This document shows positions 1 to 8,287 of a DNA stretch of 64,000 nucleotides, one piece after another. The stretch lies in the NCBI GenBank assembly GCA_964477445.1, contig CAYZED010000002.1:174248-238247 (forward strand). The letters run 5' to 3'. Both the position numbers and the translations under genes were made by a program. How positions within the stretch are numbered: the first letter of the stretch is position 1; every line of letters starts with the position of its first letter. The notes under the pieces were generated by a model that was not told the DNA's origin, did not search any database, and saw nothing but the letters and a program-made list of their open reading frames with translations. Source of the DNA: CAYZED01 sp964477445 (GTDB lineage: Bacteria > Bacillota > Clostridia > Lutisporales > Lutisporaceae).

Positions 1-1250
1 TTCCAAATTTTAGCATAATATGAAAGAGCGATTGGCATTTTTATTTTTTTGATGGATTTAATCAAAAATTTAATATCATCAAATGAGTTAATATTATAAA
101 TAGAATTTAAGAACGATATTATTTCTTCGTCATTTTCTTTTAATAATAGTCTCAGCATTCGTAACAATGATTCTTCGTAGAACTTATTTTGTTTTAAAAC
201 CATCAAAAAATATTCAATTGCCTTTTCTTCTTGATTTAAATAAGCAAACAAAGATCCTATTGTGTTCAATGTTTCCATATAATACGTTTGAAAATCATTA
301 TTTTCATGAGTCGACATTTTATTATTGAGTTCTATCGTAAGTAAAAAGGTCTCTAGAGCTTCTCTAATTCTTTTTTCTTTTAATAAAGTTATAGCTTCAT
401 ATCTTACTATCTCAGGATGATTCCAATATCTTTTTTTTGCTTTATCCAAAACTTCTCTCACCTGAGAAATAGAATATTTATTTCCCATTTCAATCATTGA
501 TTTTAATATTATTATATATAATTTATAACTAATGCTATTATCAATTTCTTTATTATTCTTTATTTCACTTTCAAATGCTAAATTAGCATATTTAATTGCA
601 GCTTGACCATTTCCGAGTCCAGCATGGCAGCCACATATATAATAATAGGTCATTGCATCCGATTTTCCATACTTAACCTCTTCAAGCAAATTCTTTAGAT
701 TTCTAGCAAGTTTTTCACGAAGAGCTGCTTTTGAATATCCAGTATGAATTATTACCAAATCTTCAACAAAAATTGAAATAAGATCGGAATCTTTTTTAGT
801 AAGTACTTCGTGTATGCGTCCAGAATATCTTATATTTCTATTATTCCTAAAAATTCGAATTATGGGATTTTTCCCAATAACTTCATTTCTTTCTTCATCT
901 ATATGTATCATCAAGCATGTTATAGTGTCGACATCTGTTTTTTCGTTGCACAACTTTATTGAATGAATCATTTTTTTAGCAGATTCCTCTTCAATGTACT
1001 CATCAGCATCAAGAAAAATAATCCAATCACCGCTAGCCTTACTCAATGAATAGTTTCTAGCTTCTGAAAAATCGTCACGCCATTCGTATTCAAAAAACTT
1101 ACAGCAAGATTTTTCTCCTATATCCAATGTCCTATCCATAGAACCTGTATCTACAACAATCACTTCATCAACATAGGACTTAATACTTTTGATTGATTCT
1201 GAAAGTTTCTCTTTTTCATTTTTCACAATATAGCATGCTGATATTTTCAT
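1..1250 (-). CDS. Glycosyltransferase family 2 with TPR-like C-terminal region (partial)
   Basis: Reading the minus strand from ATG at 1250 (SD GGGAGGG just upstream) gives an open frame of 416 codons with no stop before the window edge, so the 3' end is missing. The N-terminus MKISACYIVKNEKEKLSESI, the motif VVDTGSMDRT (about residues 34-43), the DxD-like FLDADEY (about 79-85) and RNYSLSKASGDW are typical of GT-A fold family 2 enzymes. The remainder is helical and TPR-like, as in SunS-like glycosyltransferases. The gene lies directly downstream of the flagellin terminator on the same strand, so a role in flagellin O-glycosylation is a reasonable inference; the sugar and acceptor cannot be read from sequence. 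Confidence 0.85.
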   Translation of the reverse strand, partial: MKISACYIVKNEKEKLSESIKSIKSYVDEVIVVDTGSMDRTLDIGEKSCCKFFEYEWRDDFSEARNYSLSKASGDWIIFLDADEYIEEESAKKMIHSIKLCNEKTDVDTITCLMIHIDEERNEVIGKNPIIRIFRNNRNIRYSGRIHEVLTKKDSDLISIFVEDLVIIHTGYSKAALREKLARNLKNLLEEVKYGKSDAMTYYYICGCHAGLGNGQAAIKYANLAFESEIKNNKEIDNSISYKLYIIILKSMIEMGNKYSISQVREVLDKAKKRYWNHPEIVRYEAITLLKEKRIREALETFLLTIELNNKMSTHENNDFQTYYMETLNTIGSLFAYLNQEEKAIEYFLMVLKQNKFYEESLLRMLRLLLKENDEEIISFLNSIYNINSFDDIKFLIKSIKKIKMPIALSYYAKIW

Positions 1251-1287
1251 TTTTCCCTCCCGCGATTAAAGAAAATACAATAAAACA

Positions 1288-1313
1288 AAGGAGGGGAATA
1301 AATTCCCCTCCTT
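1288..1313 (-). terminator. Rho-independent terminator after flagellin gene
   Basis: A perfect 12-bp inverted repeat (arms 1288-1299 and 1302-1313, rich in GGAGGGG/CCCCTCC) lies 14 bases after the flagellin stop. On the minus strand it is followed by TTTGTTTTATTG. On the plus strand it is followed by TCTTTTTT, so it could work in both directions. Readthrough would reach the glycosyltransferase. Confidence 0.85.
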
Positions 1314-1326
1314 CTTTTTTAAAATA

Positions 1327-2685
1327 CTATCTGAGTAACTGAAGAACGCCCTGTGGCTGTTGATTAGCTTGAGCAAGCATAGCTTGTGCAGCTTGTGAAA
1401 GGATATTGTTCTTTGTGAACTCCATCATTTCCTTAGCCATGTCTACGTCACGAACACGAGATTCAGAAGAAGTCAAGTTTTCAGATGTAGTACCCAAGTT
1501 AGCTATAGTGTGTTCAAGTCTATTCTGCATAGCCCCGATTTTTGATCTTTCTGAAGAAACTGTAGTTATAGCATTATCAATAGTAGTAATCGCTGTGTTA
1601 GCTCCAGATTGATTAGTAACAACCAATGCATTAATACCTAATGCAGAAGCACTCATATTGTTTATTGATAAAGTTGTGCTCTGGTTAGCGTTAGCACCAA
1701 TTTGGAATTTAACAGCACTATCTGTTACATTTAGAACTTGATTATTACCATTTGCACCATGACCTGTTGTTACTGTAAACTGGAATCCACCTACATTTAA
1801 GGTTTCTCCTGCATATGCTGTAATAGCAGCTGCGTTAACAGTTTTTGCGCCTGTCAAATCAATGTCTAAAGCATTCGATGTTAAAGCAAATGCTATTGTA
1901 CCATTACTTGTGATAGGAGCTGTTCCTGTACCAAACGCAAACGTGATTCCACCAATAGTGTTATCAGCATTTAAAGTTTGTCCAGTCTTTGTTGTAACAG
2001 TTCCGTCTGGTCCAGTTAATGTCAAGTCAGCTGTAGCTCCAAAATTAGTAACAGCCAAAGAGTAATTGCCATACTTGGAACCTGCAGCAGCTGTAACATC
2101 TGCTGCAATAAGTGCAGCAGAAGCCGTATTTGTGTTAACAGTAAACGTATCTGTACCAACAGCAGTAGCAGTCAATGTATAAGTACCTGTAGTAATATCA
2201 CTTCCGATAACTTGAAGCCCATCATTTGTGAAACCAGTTGAAGATGCTACCGCAAATGTTTTTCCCATTTCACCATTAAGTAACTTCTTTGTGTTAAATT
2301 CAGTGTCTGTTGAAATTCTGCTAATTTCTTGTGTTAGCTGATCCATTTCACCTTGGATATTAGTTCTGTCTGCAGTAGTGTTTGTGTCAGTAGCTGACTG
2401 AACTGCTAGTTCTCTCATTCTTTGAAGAATGCTATGTGTTTCACTTAAGCCACCTTCAGCTGTTTGAATCAATGAAATACCATCTTGAGCATTTCTGCTA
2501 GCTTGATCTAGGCCTCTGATTTGGCCTCTCATTTTTTCGGAAATTGCTAGACCAGCTGCGTCGTCCCCAGCTTTGTTAATTCTTAAGCCTGACGATAATT
2601 TTTCTAATGATTTTGCTCCGTTAGCACTGTTTGTGGATAATTGTCTGTACGTGTTAAGTGATGCGATATTGTGGTTAATTCTCAT
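1327..2685 (-). CDS. hag: Flagellin
   Basis: Flagellin of 452 residues, the filament subunit exported through the flagellar type III apparatus. The N-terminal D0/D1 region begins MRINHNIASLNTYRQL and contains the conserved GDDAAGLAISEKMR segment (about 40-53). The C-terminal D1/D0 region ends in ANQQPQGVLQLLR. Residues of about 150-350 form a variable, Thr/Ala/Asn-rich D2/D3 region that would be surface exposed and is a plausible glycosylation target. The start is fixed by SD AAGGAGGG eight bases before ATG. Upstream lie a sigma-D-type promoter and a leader hairpin that looks like a CsrA site. The neighbours fliW and csrA are the known regulatory partners of flagellin in Firmicutes. Confidence 0.97.
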   Translation of the reverse strand: MRINHNIASLNTYRQLSTNSANGAKSLEKLSSGLRINKAGDDAAGLAISEKMRGQIRGLDQASRNAQDGISLIQTAEGGLSETHSILQRMRELAVQSATDTNTTADRTNIQGEMDQLTQEISRISTDTEFNTKKLLNGEMGKTFAVASSTGFTNDGLQVIGSDITTGTYTLTATAVGTDTFTVNTNTASAALIAADVTAAAGSKYGNYSLAVTNFGATADLTLTGPDGTVTTKTGQTLNADNTIGGITFAFGTGTAPITSNGTIAFALTSNALDIDLTGAKTVNAAAITAYAGETLNVGGFQFTVTTGHGANGNNQVLNVTDSAVKFQIGANANQSTTLSINNMSASALGINALVVTNQSGANTAITTIDNAITTVSSERSKIGAMQNRLEHTIANLGTTSENLTSSESRVRDVDMAKEMMEFTKNNILSQAAQAMLAQANQQPQGVLQLLR

Positions 2686-2709
2686 GATTTTTCCCTCCTT
2701 GAATTTTTT

Positions 2710-2730
2710 GCAGTAGAATCCTTTCTCTGC
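2710..2730 (-). promoter_or_regulatory. Putative CsrA-binding hairpin in the flagellin leader
   Basis: On the minus strand the leader reads GCAG-AGAA-AGGA-TTCT-A-CTGC. This is an 8-bp stem with one bulged A that presents AGGA in a tetraloop, the classic CsrA recognition context (GGA in a hairpin loop). A second GGA lies in the SD of hag about 15-20 bases downstream. Two sites, one over the SD and one upstream, mirror the arrangement known for hag in Bacillus subtilis. Binding itself is inferred. Confidence 0.65.
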
Positions 2731-2786
2731 TAAACAGCATCAACATCTTATTGGGCCCTTTAAGATGGAGAAATTGTTTCTGTATA

Positions 2787-2816
2787 ATACTTCGGCTAAA
2801 CATTAGCCAAACTTTA
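2787..2816 (-). promoter_or_regulatory. Sigma-D (sigma-28) type promoter of flagellin
   Basis: Minus strand: TAAAG, then a 15-16 base spacer, then GCCGAAGTAT. This matches the flagellar sigma-28 consensus (TAAA, N15-16, GCCGATAA-like). The spacer contains the small palindrome GGCTAA/TTAGCC. The 5' leader to the start codon is about 100 nt. The spacing equals that of the candidate flgM promoter at 9194-9221. Confidence 0.8.
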
Positions 2817-2865
2817 TACCCCGAAAAAGAATTTTAAAAAATATTTTTGGTTTCTTGTGTAACCT

Positions 2866-3042
2866 CTAATGTCTTAAAAAAACTTTTTCGCGAATATCGA
2901 AATTTGATTCTCCTACCAAAAGCGCCGGATACATCATTGTAAGGCATACTTCTGGGTTATCAAACGATTGGAGAAATTGGATATCTGTGTTTTCTGTAGC
3001 TGTGATTAGTACAAATCTCTGTTGGTCTTGAATAATTATCAA
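2866..3042 (-). pseudogene. FliW-like fragment (decayed second fliW copy)
   Basis: From TTG at 3042 to TAG at 2868-2866 the minus strand encodes 58 residues that align with the middle of FliW. It reads QRFVLI...DIQFLQSFDNPEVCL...YPALLV, against NRFALI...FTFMQSLDEPDLCF...PPALVI in the intact FliW encoded at 3299-3730. The FliW N-terminal strand region and the whole C-terminal half are missing. No good SD is visible. The frame is the same as csrA and is separated from it only by the csrA TAG stop and ten sense codons. Most likely a remnant of a fliW duplication; a short expressed protein or a readthrough product cannot be excluded. Confidence 0.6.
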
Positions 3043-3072
3043 TAAAACAAACTGGGTATAAGTAAATATTTT

Positions 3073-3297
3073 CTATTTTTTTAATATTTTCGATGCGTCC
3101 TTAATATCTGCCAGAATATTCATAGACAATGTGTTCTCCTCTGCCAATTCCCGATATATTTCTTTCCTGAAAATCTTCATTTCTTTTGGAGCATTTATGC
3201 CTATCCGTACTCTGTCCTCGCCAATATCTACTATAGTAATTTCAATATTGTCGTTAATCATAATAGATTCATCTTTTTTTCTCGTAAGTACAAGCAT
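3073..3297 (-). CDS. csrA: Carbon storage regulator CsrA
   Basis: RNA-binding translational regulator of 74 residues beginning MLVLTRKKDESIMI, with the family core DRVRIGINAPKEMKIFRKEIY. I use the ATG at 3297, preceded by SD AAGGTGG, rather than the GTG three codons earlier, which lies inside the fliW stop region. Its ATG follows the fliW TAA by one base, so translation is probably coupled. In Firmicutes CsrA represses flagellin translation and is sequestered by FliW; the hag leader here has suitable sites. The C-terminal tail after about residue 60 (LADIKDASKILKK) is slightly longer than in short CsrA proteins. Confidence 0.96.
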   Translation of the reverse strand: MLVLTRKKDESIMINDNIEITIVDIGEDRVRIGINAPKEMKIFRKEIYRELAEENTLSMNILADIKDASKILKK

Positions 3298-3298
3298 T

Positions 3299-3730
3299 TT
3301 AAGCACCCACCTTTTTTATTCTGTGACGAATCTCATATTTTTCGTCTATCAGAACTTCTTGTGCTGCCTTTCCATTTTTAATATTAACAACTATAGGTGC
3401 TTTCAAATTAACAGTCATTTCTTCGACATTCTCGGGTACAGTGACAATATTAAATAAAAGCACATCATCCGGGCTATCAAGACCCAATATCTTGACAATA
3501 TCTTCGCTGAGTTCTATATCATACTGCTCTATTACCAAAGCTGGCGGGATAGTTAAAAAGCACAAATCCGGCTCATCTAAAGATTGCATAAATGTAAATA
3601 CTAAATCATTCATTCCATCAATTAAGGCAAATCTATTATTAGTCTCAAATGCTAGAAGTGGCCTCTCAAAATTTATTATTCCCTTTTCATCAATTTCCAT
3701 TTCACCAAAAAATTTAGTTTTTATATTCAT
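3299..3730 (-). CDS. fliW: Flagellar assembly factor FliW
   Basis: A 143-residue FliW protein. Family features are the N-terminal strand MNIKTKFFGEMEI, the core FMQSLDEPDLCFLTIPPAL (about residues 47-65) and LLFNIVTVPEN...MTVNLKAPIVVN in the C-terminal half. In Firmicutes FliW binds CsrA and flagellin alternately, a partner switch that links flagellin secretion to its translation. SD GGAGG seven bases before ATG supports the start. The stop is one base before csrA. It sits in the classic order flgL, DUF6470, fliW, csrA, hag. Confidence 0.95.
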   Translation of the reverse strand: MNIKTKFFGEMEIDEKGIINFERPLLAFETNNRFALIDGMNDLVFTFMQSLDEPDLCFLTIPPALVIEQYDIELSEDIVKILGLDSPDDVLLFNIVTVPENVEEMTVNLKAPIVVNIKNGKAAQEVLIDEKYEIRHRIKKVGA

Positions 3731-3763
3731 ATGATTCCTCCAATACCCTTTTTAATAATTATA

Positions 3764-4300
3764 TCAAATTTTTTCATCAATAGTATTATCCGAAAAATTA
3801 ATTTCTATTGATCCATATTGCTCAACATTAATATTTACCCCGCCAACCAAGTAGTCAATCACCGGTTTAACTTCCACAGCTCTAATATTTATCTCGCTTT
3901 GTTTATATCTAATATTTAACTCTCCAGCGGTAATATTTATTACAGGTCTGCTTTGTGGTGCGAACCCCAAAATCCATTCTTTTTGTTTGTTATAATTTCT
4001 ATAAGCATTATAAGAAATTGCATTACTACCATTTTCTATAGCTGAATAATTGGCGCCGTCATCAATCCTTCTGGCGACTCCTTCATTAAATTTCNNNNNN
4101 NNNNATTGTCTTGTATTCTTTAGCCCTACTTCAGAAAAGCATTCACTTTGGTCAATCGTTAAAGTGGAGCGCTTTGCCTCAATTTCCAACTTCGAAGGAT
4201 CCTTTGATATTTCAAAATCTGCATTGGGTTGTTGAATTTCAAGCCTTGCATTATTTGTGTTAATATTTATTTTTAATGGTATAGTGTTTATTGAAATCAT
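3764..4300 (-). CDS. DUF6470 family protein (YviE-like), interrupted by a sequencing gap
   Basis: Protein of about 178 codons as written, equivalent by position to B. subtilis YviE, between flgL and fliW. The N-terminus (INTIPLKININTNNARLEIQQP) and the repeating short beta motifs (IEINFS, LNIRYKQ) fit DUF6470. A run of ten Ns (4095-4104) falls in the middle. Both flanks stay in one frame across it, but the true gap length is unknown, so residues between KNTRQ and KFNEGVARR are uncertain. SD AGAGGTGAG precedes the ATG. Function is unknown; context ties it to late flagellar assembly. Confidence 0.8.
   Translation of the reverse strand: MISINTIPLKININTNNARLEIQQPNADFEISKDPSKLEIEAKRSTLTIDQSECFSEVGLKNTRQXXXXKFNEGVARRIDDGANYSAIENGSNAISYNAYRNYNKQKEWILGFAPQSRPVINITAGELNIRYKQSEINIRAVEVKPVIDYLVGGVNINVEQYGSIEINFSDNTIDEKI
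4095..4104. other. Assembly gap (10 N)
   Basis: Ten undetermined bases inside the DUF6470 gene. A fixed run of ten is a common scaffolder placeholder, so its real length is unknown. Confidence 0.99.
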
Positions 4301-4311
4301 TTAGCTCACCT

Positions 4312-5259
4312 CTACCTCAAGAAATCAACCAATGATGGCTGTATAATCTTAGCTCCTCCTGCTAAAGATGCTTTATACACATTCTCTTCGTTCTGCATAT
4401 TCATAATTACTTCTGCCATATCTGCATCTTCATTATTAGACAATAATTCTTTTTGATTAATCAAATCATCATCAATTCTTCTTCCAGTCAAATCTAGTCG
4501 ATTAGACTTAACGCCTATTTCCGCTCTTAATGCGTTTACATTATCTACATTAATATCGATTCTTCTAATGGCATCAACTATACCGCTAGTGTTTCCAGAT
4601 TGCAAATCAGAAATCAATGTATTAAAGACACTAATTAATTGTGTATCATCTCCCACCGTAGTAATTGTTGAAGAATCAATGGTTTGATCTATTGTCGCCC
4701 CATTAGCAGTTGATCCAAACAATCTTTTGCCAAGTATATTAATGTTTAGTTGTTCTGATATACCCACATTATACTCAATTTTTTCTGAATTTGTCTGTGC
4801 AAGATTGTATTTTCCATTCGCATCAAGTAATGGCTGATCTGTTTTATACCCAGAAAATATATAACTACCCGCAAAGCTTGTATTTGCGGTAGTAATCGCC
4901 TGATCTTTGAGTTGTGATATTTCAAGTGCAATAGCATTTCTTTCGGATGTAGAATTAGTGTCATTTGCGCCCTGAACAGTCAACTCTCTTACTCTTTGTA
5001 ATACATCCTGCATATTCACCATTGCTTGCTCTGATGTCTGTAACCAAGACTGCGCATCTTCGGTGTTCCTTTTATATTGTTCTAATTTATTAATATCGGT
5101 ATTTAATCTTAAGCTTTTTGAAACTCCAATAGGATCATCAGAAGGCTTTAAAAATTTTTTACCAGAAGCCATCATCTGGTTATACTTGTCCATTCTTGTT
5201 ATGTTTTTTGTCAAATTATTAAGCATATTGCTTATCATCATACTATTTGTGACTCTCAT
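4312..5259 (-). CDS. flgL: Flagellar hook-filament junction protein FlgL (HAP3)
   Basis: A 315-residue hook-associated protein 3. The N-terminus MRVTNSMMISNMLNNL, the flagellin-like helix ASGKKFLKPSDDPIGVSKSL (about 31-50) and the C-terminal MNMQNEENVYKASLAGGAKI place it in the flagellin/FlgL superfamily. It forms the second junction ring between hook and filament, on top of FlgK. SD GAGGAGGGG supports the ATG. It follows flgK by 30 bases and precedes the DUF6470 gene by 11, so it is co-transcribed. Confidence 0.95.
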   Translation of the reverse strand: MRVTNSMMISNMLNNLTKNITRMDKYNQMMASGKKFLKPSDDPIGVSKSLRLNTDINKLEQYKRNTEDAQSWLQTSEQAMVNMQDVLQRVRELTVQGANDTNSTSERNAIALEISQLKDQAITTANTSFAGSYIFSGYKTDQPLLDANGKYNLAQTNSEKIEYNVGISEQLNINILGKRLFGSTANGATIDQTIDSSTITTVGDDTQLISVFNTLISDLQSGNTSGIVDAIRRIDINVDNVNALRAEIGVKSNRLDLTGRRIDDDLINQKELLSNNEDADMAEVIMNMQNEENVYKASLAGGAKIIQPSLVDFLR

Positions 5260-5289
5260 ACTTATCCCCTCCTCGAAACTTCTAAAAAG

Positions 5290-6777
5290 TTATCTTCCGA
5301 CTAATCCAACTCTGTTAATCATGGTGTCTAATATTTTGTCTAAAACCGAAACTGATTTGGCAGATGCGGCATATGCTTGCTGGTACTTAACTAAATTCGC
5401 CATCTCTTCGTCTAAATTTACTCCTGAAACTGACATTCTTCGTATATCTGTTTGTTTTACAAGTGCTTCTGCGTTACCAGCCATTCTAACTGCTTGATTA
5501 GAATCTACTGAAAGTGATGTCAATAATGACTTAATGAAATCATCAGGAGTTCCAATTGGTCCCGAAGGAAACATATTCGTAAGTTTTCTCGAATTAATCA
5601 AATTCTTAACATTAGTACTATCATTTTGACCTTTCCCAGATGTGGTTGCGGTTGCTACAAGTAATGGGTTTGCTTCCAAAGTCGAATTTATTCTGATATT
5701 GGTAGCATTAATAGTTCCTACTGTAGTATCAAAAAAATCGGTTCCCGTGGTTTGAGGATTGTCGAGCCCATAACCTGCCTTATGAATCGTGTTGATGGAC
5801 TGTGCATAATTATTTGCAAATTGATTTAGTTTATTCAGATAATAAGGAATGCCTCTATAATCTCCATTATTCCCGTTTCCATCTCTTGATTCGAGCAATC
5901 CTTTCAAATCTCCGCCGAGAGGTTTAACCACACTGCCTGTTGTTCCTGTCCATACAACTTGATATGTTTTTCCACCACCTTGAGCCTCTATTGATTGAGC
6001 TTGTAAGGAACTGTCGATTTCTATATCAATTTTGTTATAGTTAAAATGATTTATTAAAGTAATTCCGCCGATTTTTAAATCAAAATTAGCATAACCATTA
6101 CTATCCTTCGTTTCGGATACATTAACATCCACTATTTCAGATATTTTATCAACATACAAATTTCTCTGATCTCTTAAATCATTTGCTTTATGGCCTTCAA
6201 GTTCAAAATTGAAAATTTGTTTATTTAGATTCGCAACTCTCATAGCCAGTGAATTCACTTCATCAACTTTAGTTTTCACTGAGAAATTTAGTGCTCTGTA
6301 TTCATTCATAAGTTCATTACCATTTCTATTTATCGATGCTGCTAAGACTGCTCCCTTTTCTACAAAGGAGACCCTATTGGTGTTATCTTCGGGTCTTTTG
6401 GCTAGTTCTTCCATCGAAACATAAAATTCATCCATAACTTTTCTGATTCCAGTATCTGATGGCTCATTAAATATGCCTTCAATAGTATTCAGTTCTTCTT
6501 TCTTTATTCTCCAGTCACCAAGTGCTCTAAATTGATTCCAGTACTTATCATCAAGAAATTGACTTCTTGCTTGAGTAATATCATATGTTTCTACCCCAGT
6601 CCCAAGCATTCCACTAGCATCACCTAGAATAGGCATTGTAGCTCTTTGAAGTGATGTTTGTCTGCTATAGCCCGCTGTGCTTGCATTTGATATGTTATGA
6701 CTTGTAATGTCTAACGATCGCTGAGAGGCATATAGTCCAGATGTGGCTGTGTTAAAACTTCCAAATGTTGTACGCAT
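5290..6777 (-). CDS. flgK: Flagellar hook-associated protein FlgK (HAP1), copy B
   Basis: A 495-residue HAP1. The rod/hook N-terminal motif SLDITSHNISNASTAGYSRQ (about 22-41) and C-terminal VSGVNLDEEMANLVKYQQAY are diagnostic. FlgK forms the first junction ring at the hook tip. SD GCAGGTG precedes the ATG. Directly upstream is a second, divergent flgK (6798-8249); this copy, next to flgL, keeps the YSRQ signature typical of FlgK and is probably the canonical one. The central region (about 170-380) is the variable part. Confidence 0.94.
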   Translation of the reverse strand: MRTTFGSFNTATSGLYASQRSLDITSHNISNASTAGYSRQTSLQRATMPILGDASGMLGTGVETYDITQARSQFLDDKYWNQFRALGDWRIKKEELNTIEGIFNEPSDTGIRKVMDEFYVSMEELAKRPEDNTNRVSFVEKGAVLAASINRNGNELMNEYRALNFSVKTKVDEVNSLAMRVANLNKQIFNFELEGHKANDLRDQRNLYVDKISEIVDVNVSETKDSNGYANFDLKIGGITLINHFNYNKIDIEIDSSLQAQSIEAQGGGKTYQVVWTGTTGSVVKPLGGDLKGLLESRDGNGNNGDYRGIPYYLNKLNQFANNYAQSINTIHKAGYGLDNPQTTGTDFFDTTVGTINATNIRINSTLEANPLLVATATTSGKGQNDSTNVKNLINSRKLTNMFPSGPIGTPDDFIKSLLTSLSVDSNQAVRMAGNAEALVKQTDIRRMSVSGVNLDEEMANLVKYQQAYAASAKSVSVLDKILDTMINRVGLVGR

Positions 6778-6797
6778 AAAATCACCTGCTTATTTTT

Positions 6798-8249
6798 TTA
6801 TCTTCCGCCTGTGCCAAGTCTATTTACAATTATATCCACCATTTCATCAATGGCGTTAACTACTCTAGCTGCTGCATCATACGAATGTTGATATCTTATT
6901 AAGTTTGACATTTCCTCATCTAGACTTACGGATGATATTTCGCTTCTCCTATTGTTTATCTGTGCTACTAAGCCAGATTGTGCTTGAGACGCTGAAATAG
7001 CTTCCATCCCTGTATTGCCAAGATCTGCAATAAGATTTCTATAGAATTCATCGGCGGTATACTTTCTATCAATTAACGCCACAGGATAATCGTCCCTTCC
7101 AAATATTTCCTTGTTTCTTAAGTTTGCTATCGTTAGTGCGATACTATTATCTTCAGCTGCACCGGCTTGTGAACCGAGAGCGATATTGTCAACGGATTCC
7201 ATTTCCGGGTTAAAGATAATATTCTTAAGTGTAATTCCATTAGTCGTTAAGTCAGCCCCATTTAAAAACATCGGTCTATGTGTATTATCAGCTATTCCAT
7301 ATCCAGACATTTCTATAGAATTTATCTGATCAGATAACCCAATAATAAATTGATTGACTCGTTCCATATTTTCACCAACTAATATATCTCTTGCTTCAAA
7401 CAAAGCAAACATTTGTCCGCTCTCAAAAGTAATGTCAACCTGATTATCACTCCACACTACTTTTTTCTGCCCATCATTAGTTGAATCATTTATTGAGCTT
7501 AATGAAGTTGCCTTATTTGATTCAACTATAAGTCTTCCTTCCAAAGAAATATTAACAATGTTTTTACTATTATTTACATCCACTTTCACGTTGATCGCTA
7601 ATTCTTCGACCATATTATTTCTTTGGTCTCTAAGATCACTAGCTATTACACCGAATTTTTCTACAATCCGAATCTGTTGATTTAAATTAGCAATACCTTT
7701 TGAGAGATAATTAATTGATCCAACTTTTTCGGCGATTTCAGCATCTTTGTTTTTCTTAAAATTCGTAAGTGTTTCATCAATATATTTAATGTTTTCAATC
7801 AATGCTAAAGCGTTTTCCTTTACAAGAGATCTAGCTGCCAATCCACCTGATGGCTTAGAAGCTTGTTCCCACGCATTCCAAAAATTATTCATTACTACCT
7901 GAAGACCATCTTGTGTCATATCATTGAAGCTAGTTTCGAGTTCTTCAATACTATCTTTTCTTGAATTCCAATACCCCTCAGTAGATAGTTCTCTTTGAAT
8001 TTTTCTATCTAAAAAATAATCCTGCATTTGTTTAATTTCTTGTATCTCAACGCCAGTACCAGCTTCTAAAACATTTTTCCCATTCATCCCCAGTTTTTCA
8101 TATGCCAAAGATGATTGATTAATCACCTGTCTTTTATAGCCAGGTGTGTTAACATTTGAAATATTATGACTAGTCACGTCAAGCGCTCTCTGTTGGGCTC
8201 CAAGAGCTGAAAGAGCTATTCCAAGTCCACTGAATGTTGAAGTTGCCAT
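6798..8249 (-). CDS. flgK: Second FlgK-like hook-associated protein, copy A
   Basis: A 483-residue FlgK homologue with ALDVTSHNISNVNTPGYKRQ near the N-terminus and SSVSLDEEMSNLIRYQHSY near the C-terminus. It ends 20 bases before the other flgK on the same strand, so the two are tandem paralogues. By eye identity is confined mainly to the terminal helices, so the duplication is old. Possible roles are a two-layer junction or a specialised ring protein; sequence alone does not decide. SD AGTGAGGCG precedes ATG. Confidence 0.9.
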   Translation of the reverse strand: MATSTFSGLGIALSALGAQQRALDVTSHNISNVNTPGYKRQVINQSSLAYEKLGMNGKNVLEAGTGVEIQEIKQMQDYFLDRKIQRELSTEGYWNSRKDSIEELETSFNDMTQDGLQVVMNNFWNAWEQASKPSGGLAARSLVKENALALIENIKYIDETLTNFKKNKDAEIAEKVGSINYLSKGIANLNQQIRIVEKFGVIASDLRDQRNNMVEELAINVKVDVNNSKNIVNISLEGRLIVESNKATSLSSINDSTNDGQKKVVWSDNQVDITFESGQMFALFEARDILVGENMERVNQFIIGLSDQINSIEMSGYGIADNTHRPMFLNGADLTTNGITLKNIIFNPEMESVDNIALGSQAGAAEDNSIALTIANLRNKEIFGRDDYPVALIDRKYTADEFYRNLIADLGNTGMEAISASQAQSGLVAQINNRRSEISSVSLDEEMSNLIRYQHSYDAAARVVNAIDEMVDIIVNRLGTGGR

Positions 8250-8287
8250 TTATAACGCCTCACTTTGAATTTGTAATATATTTTTTG

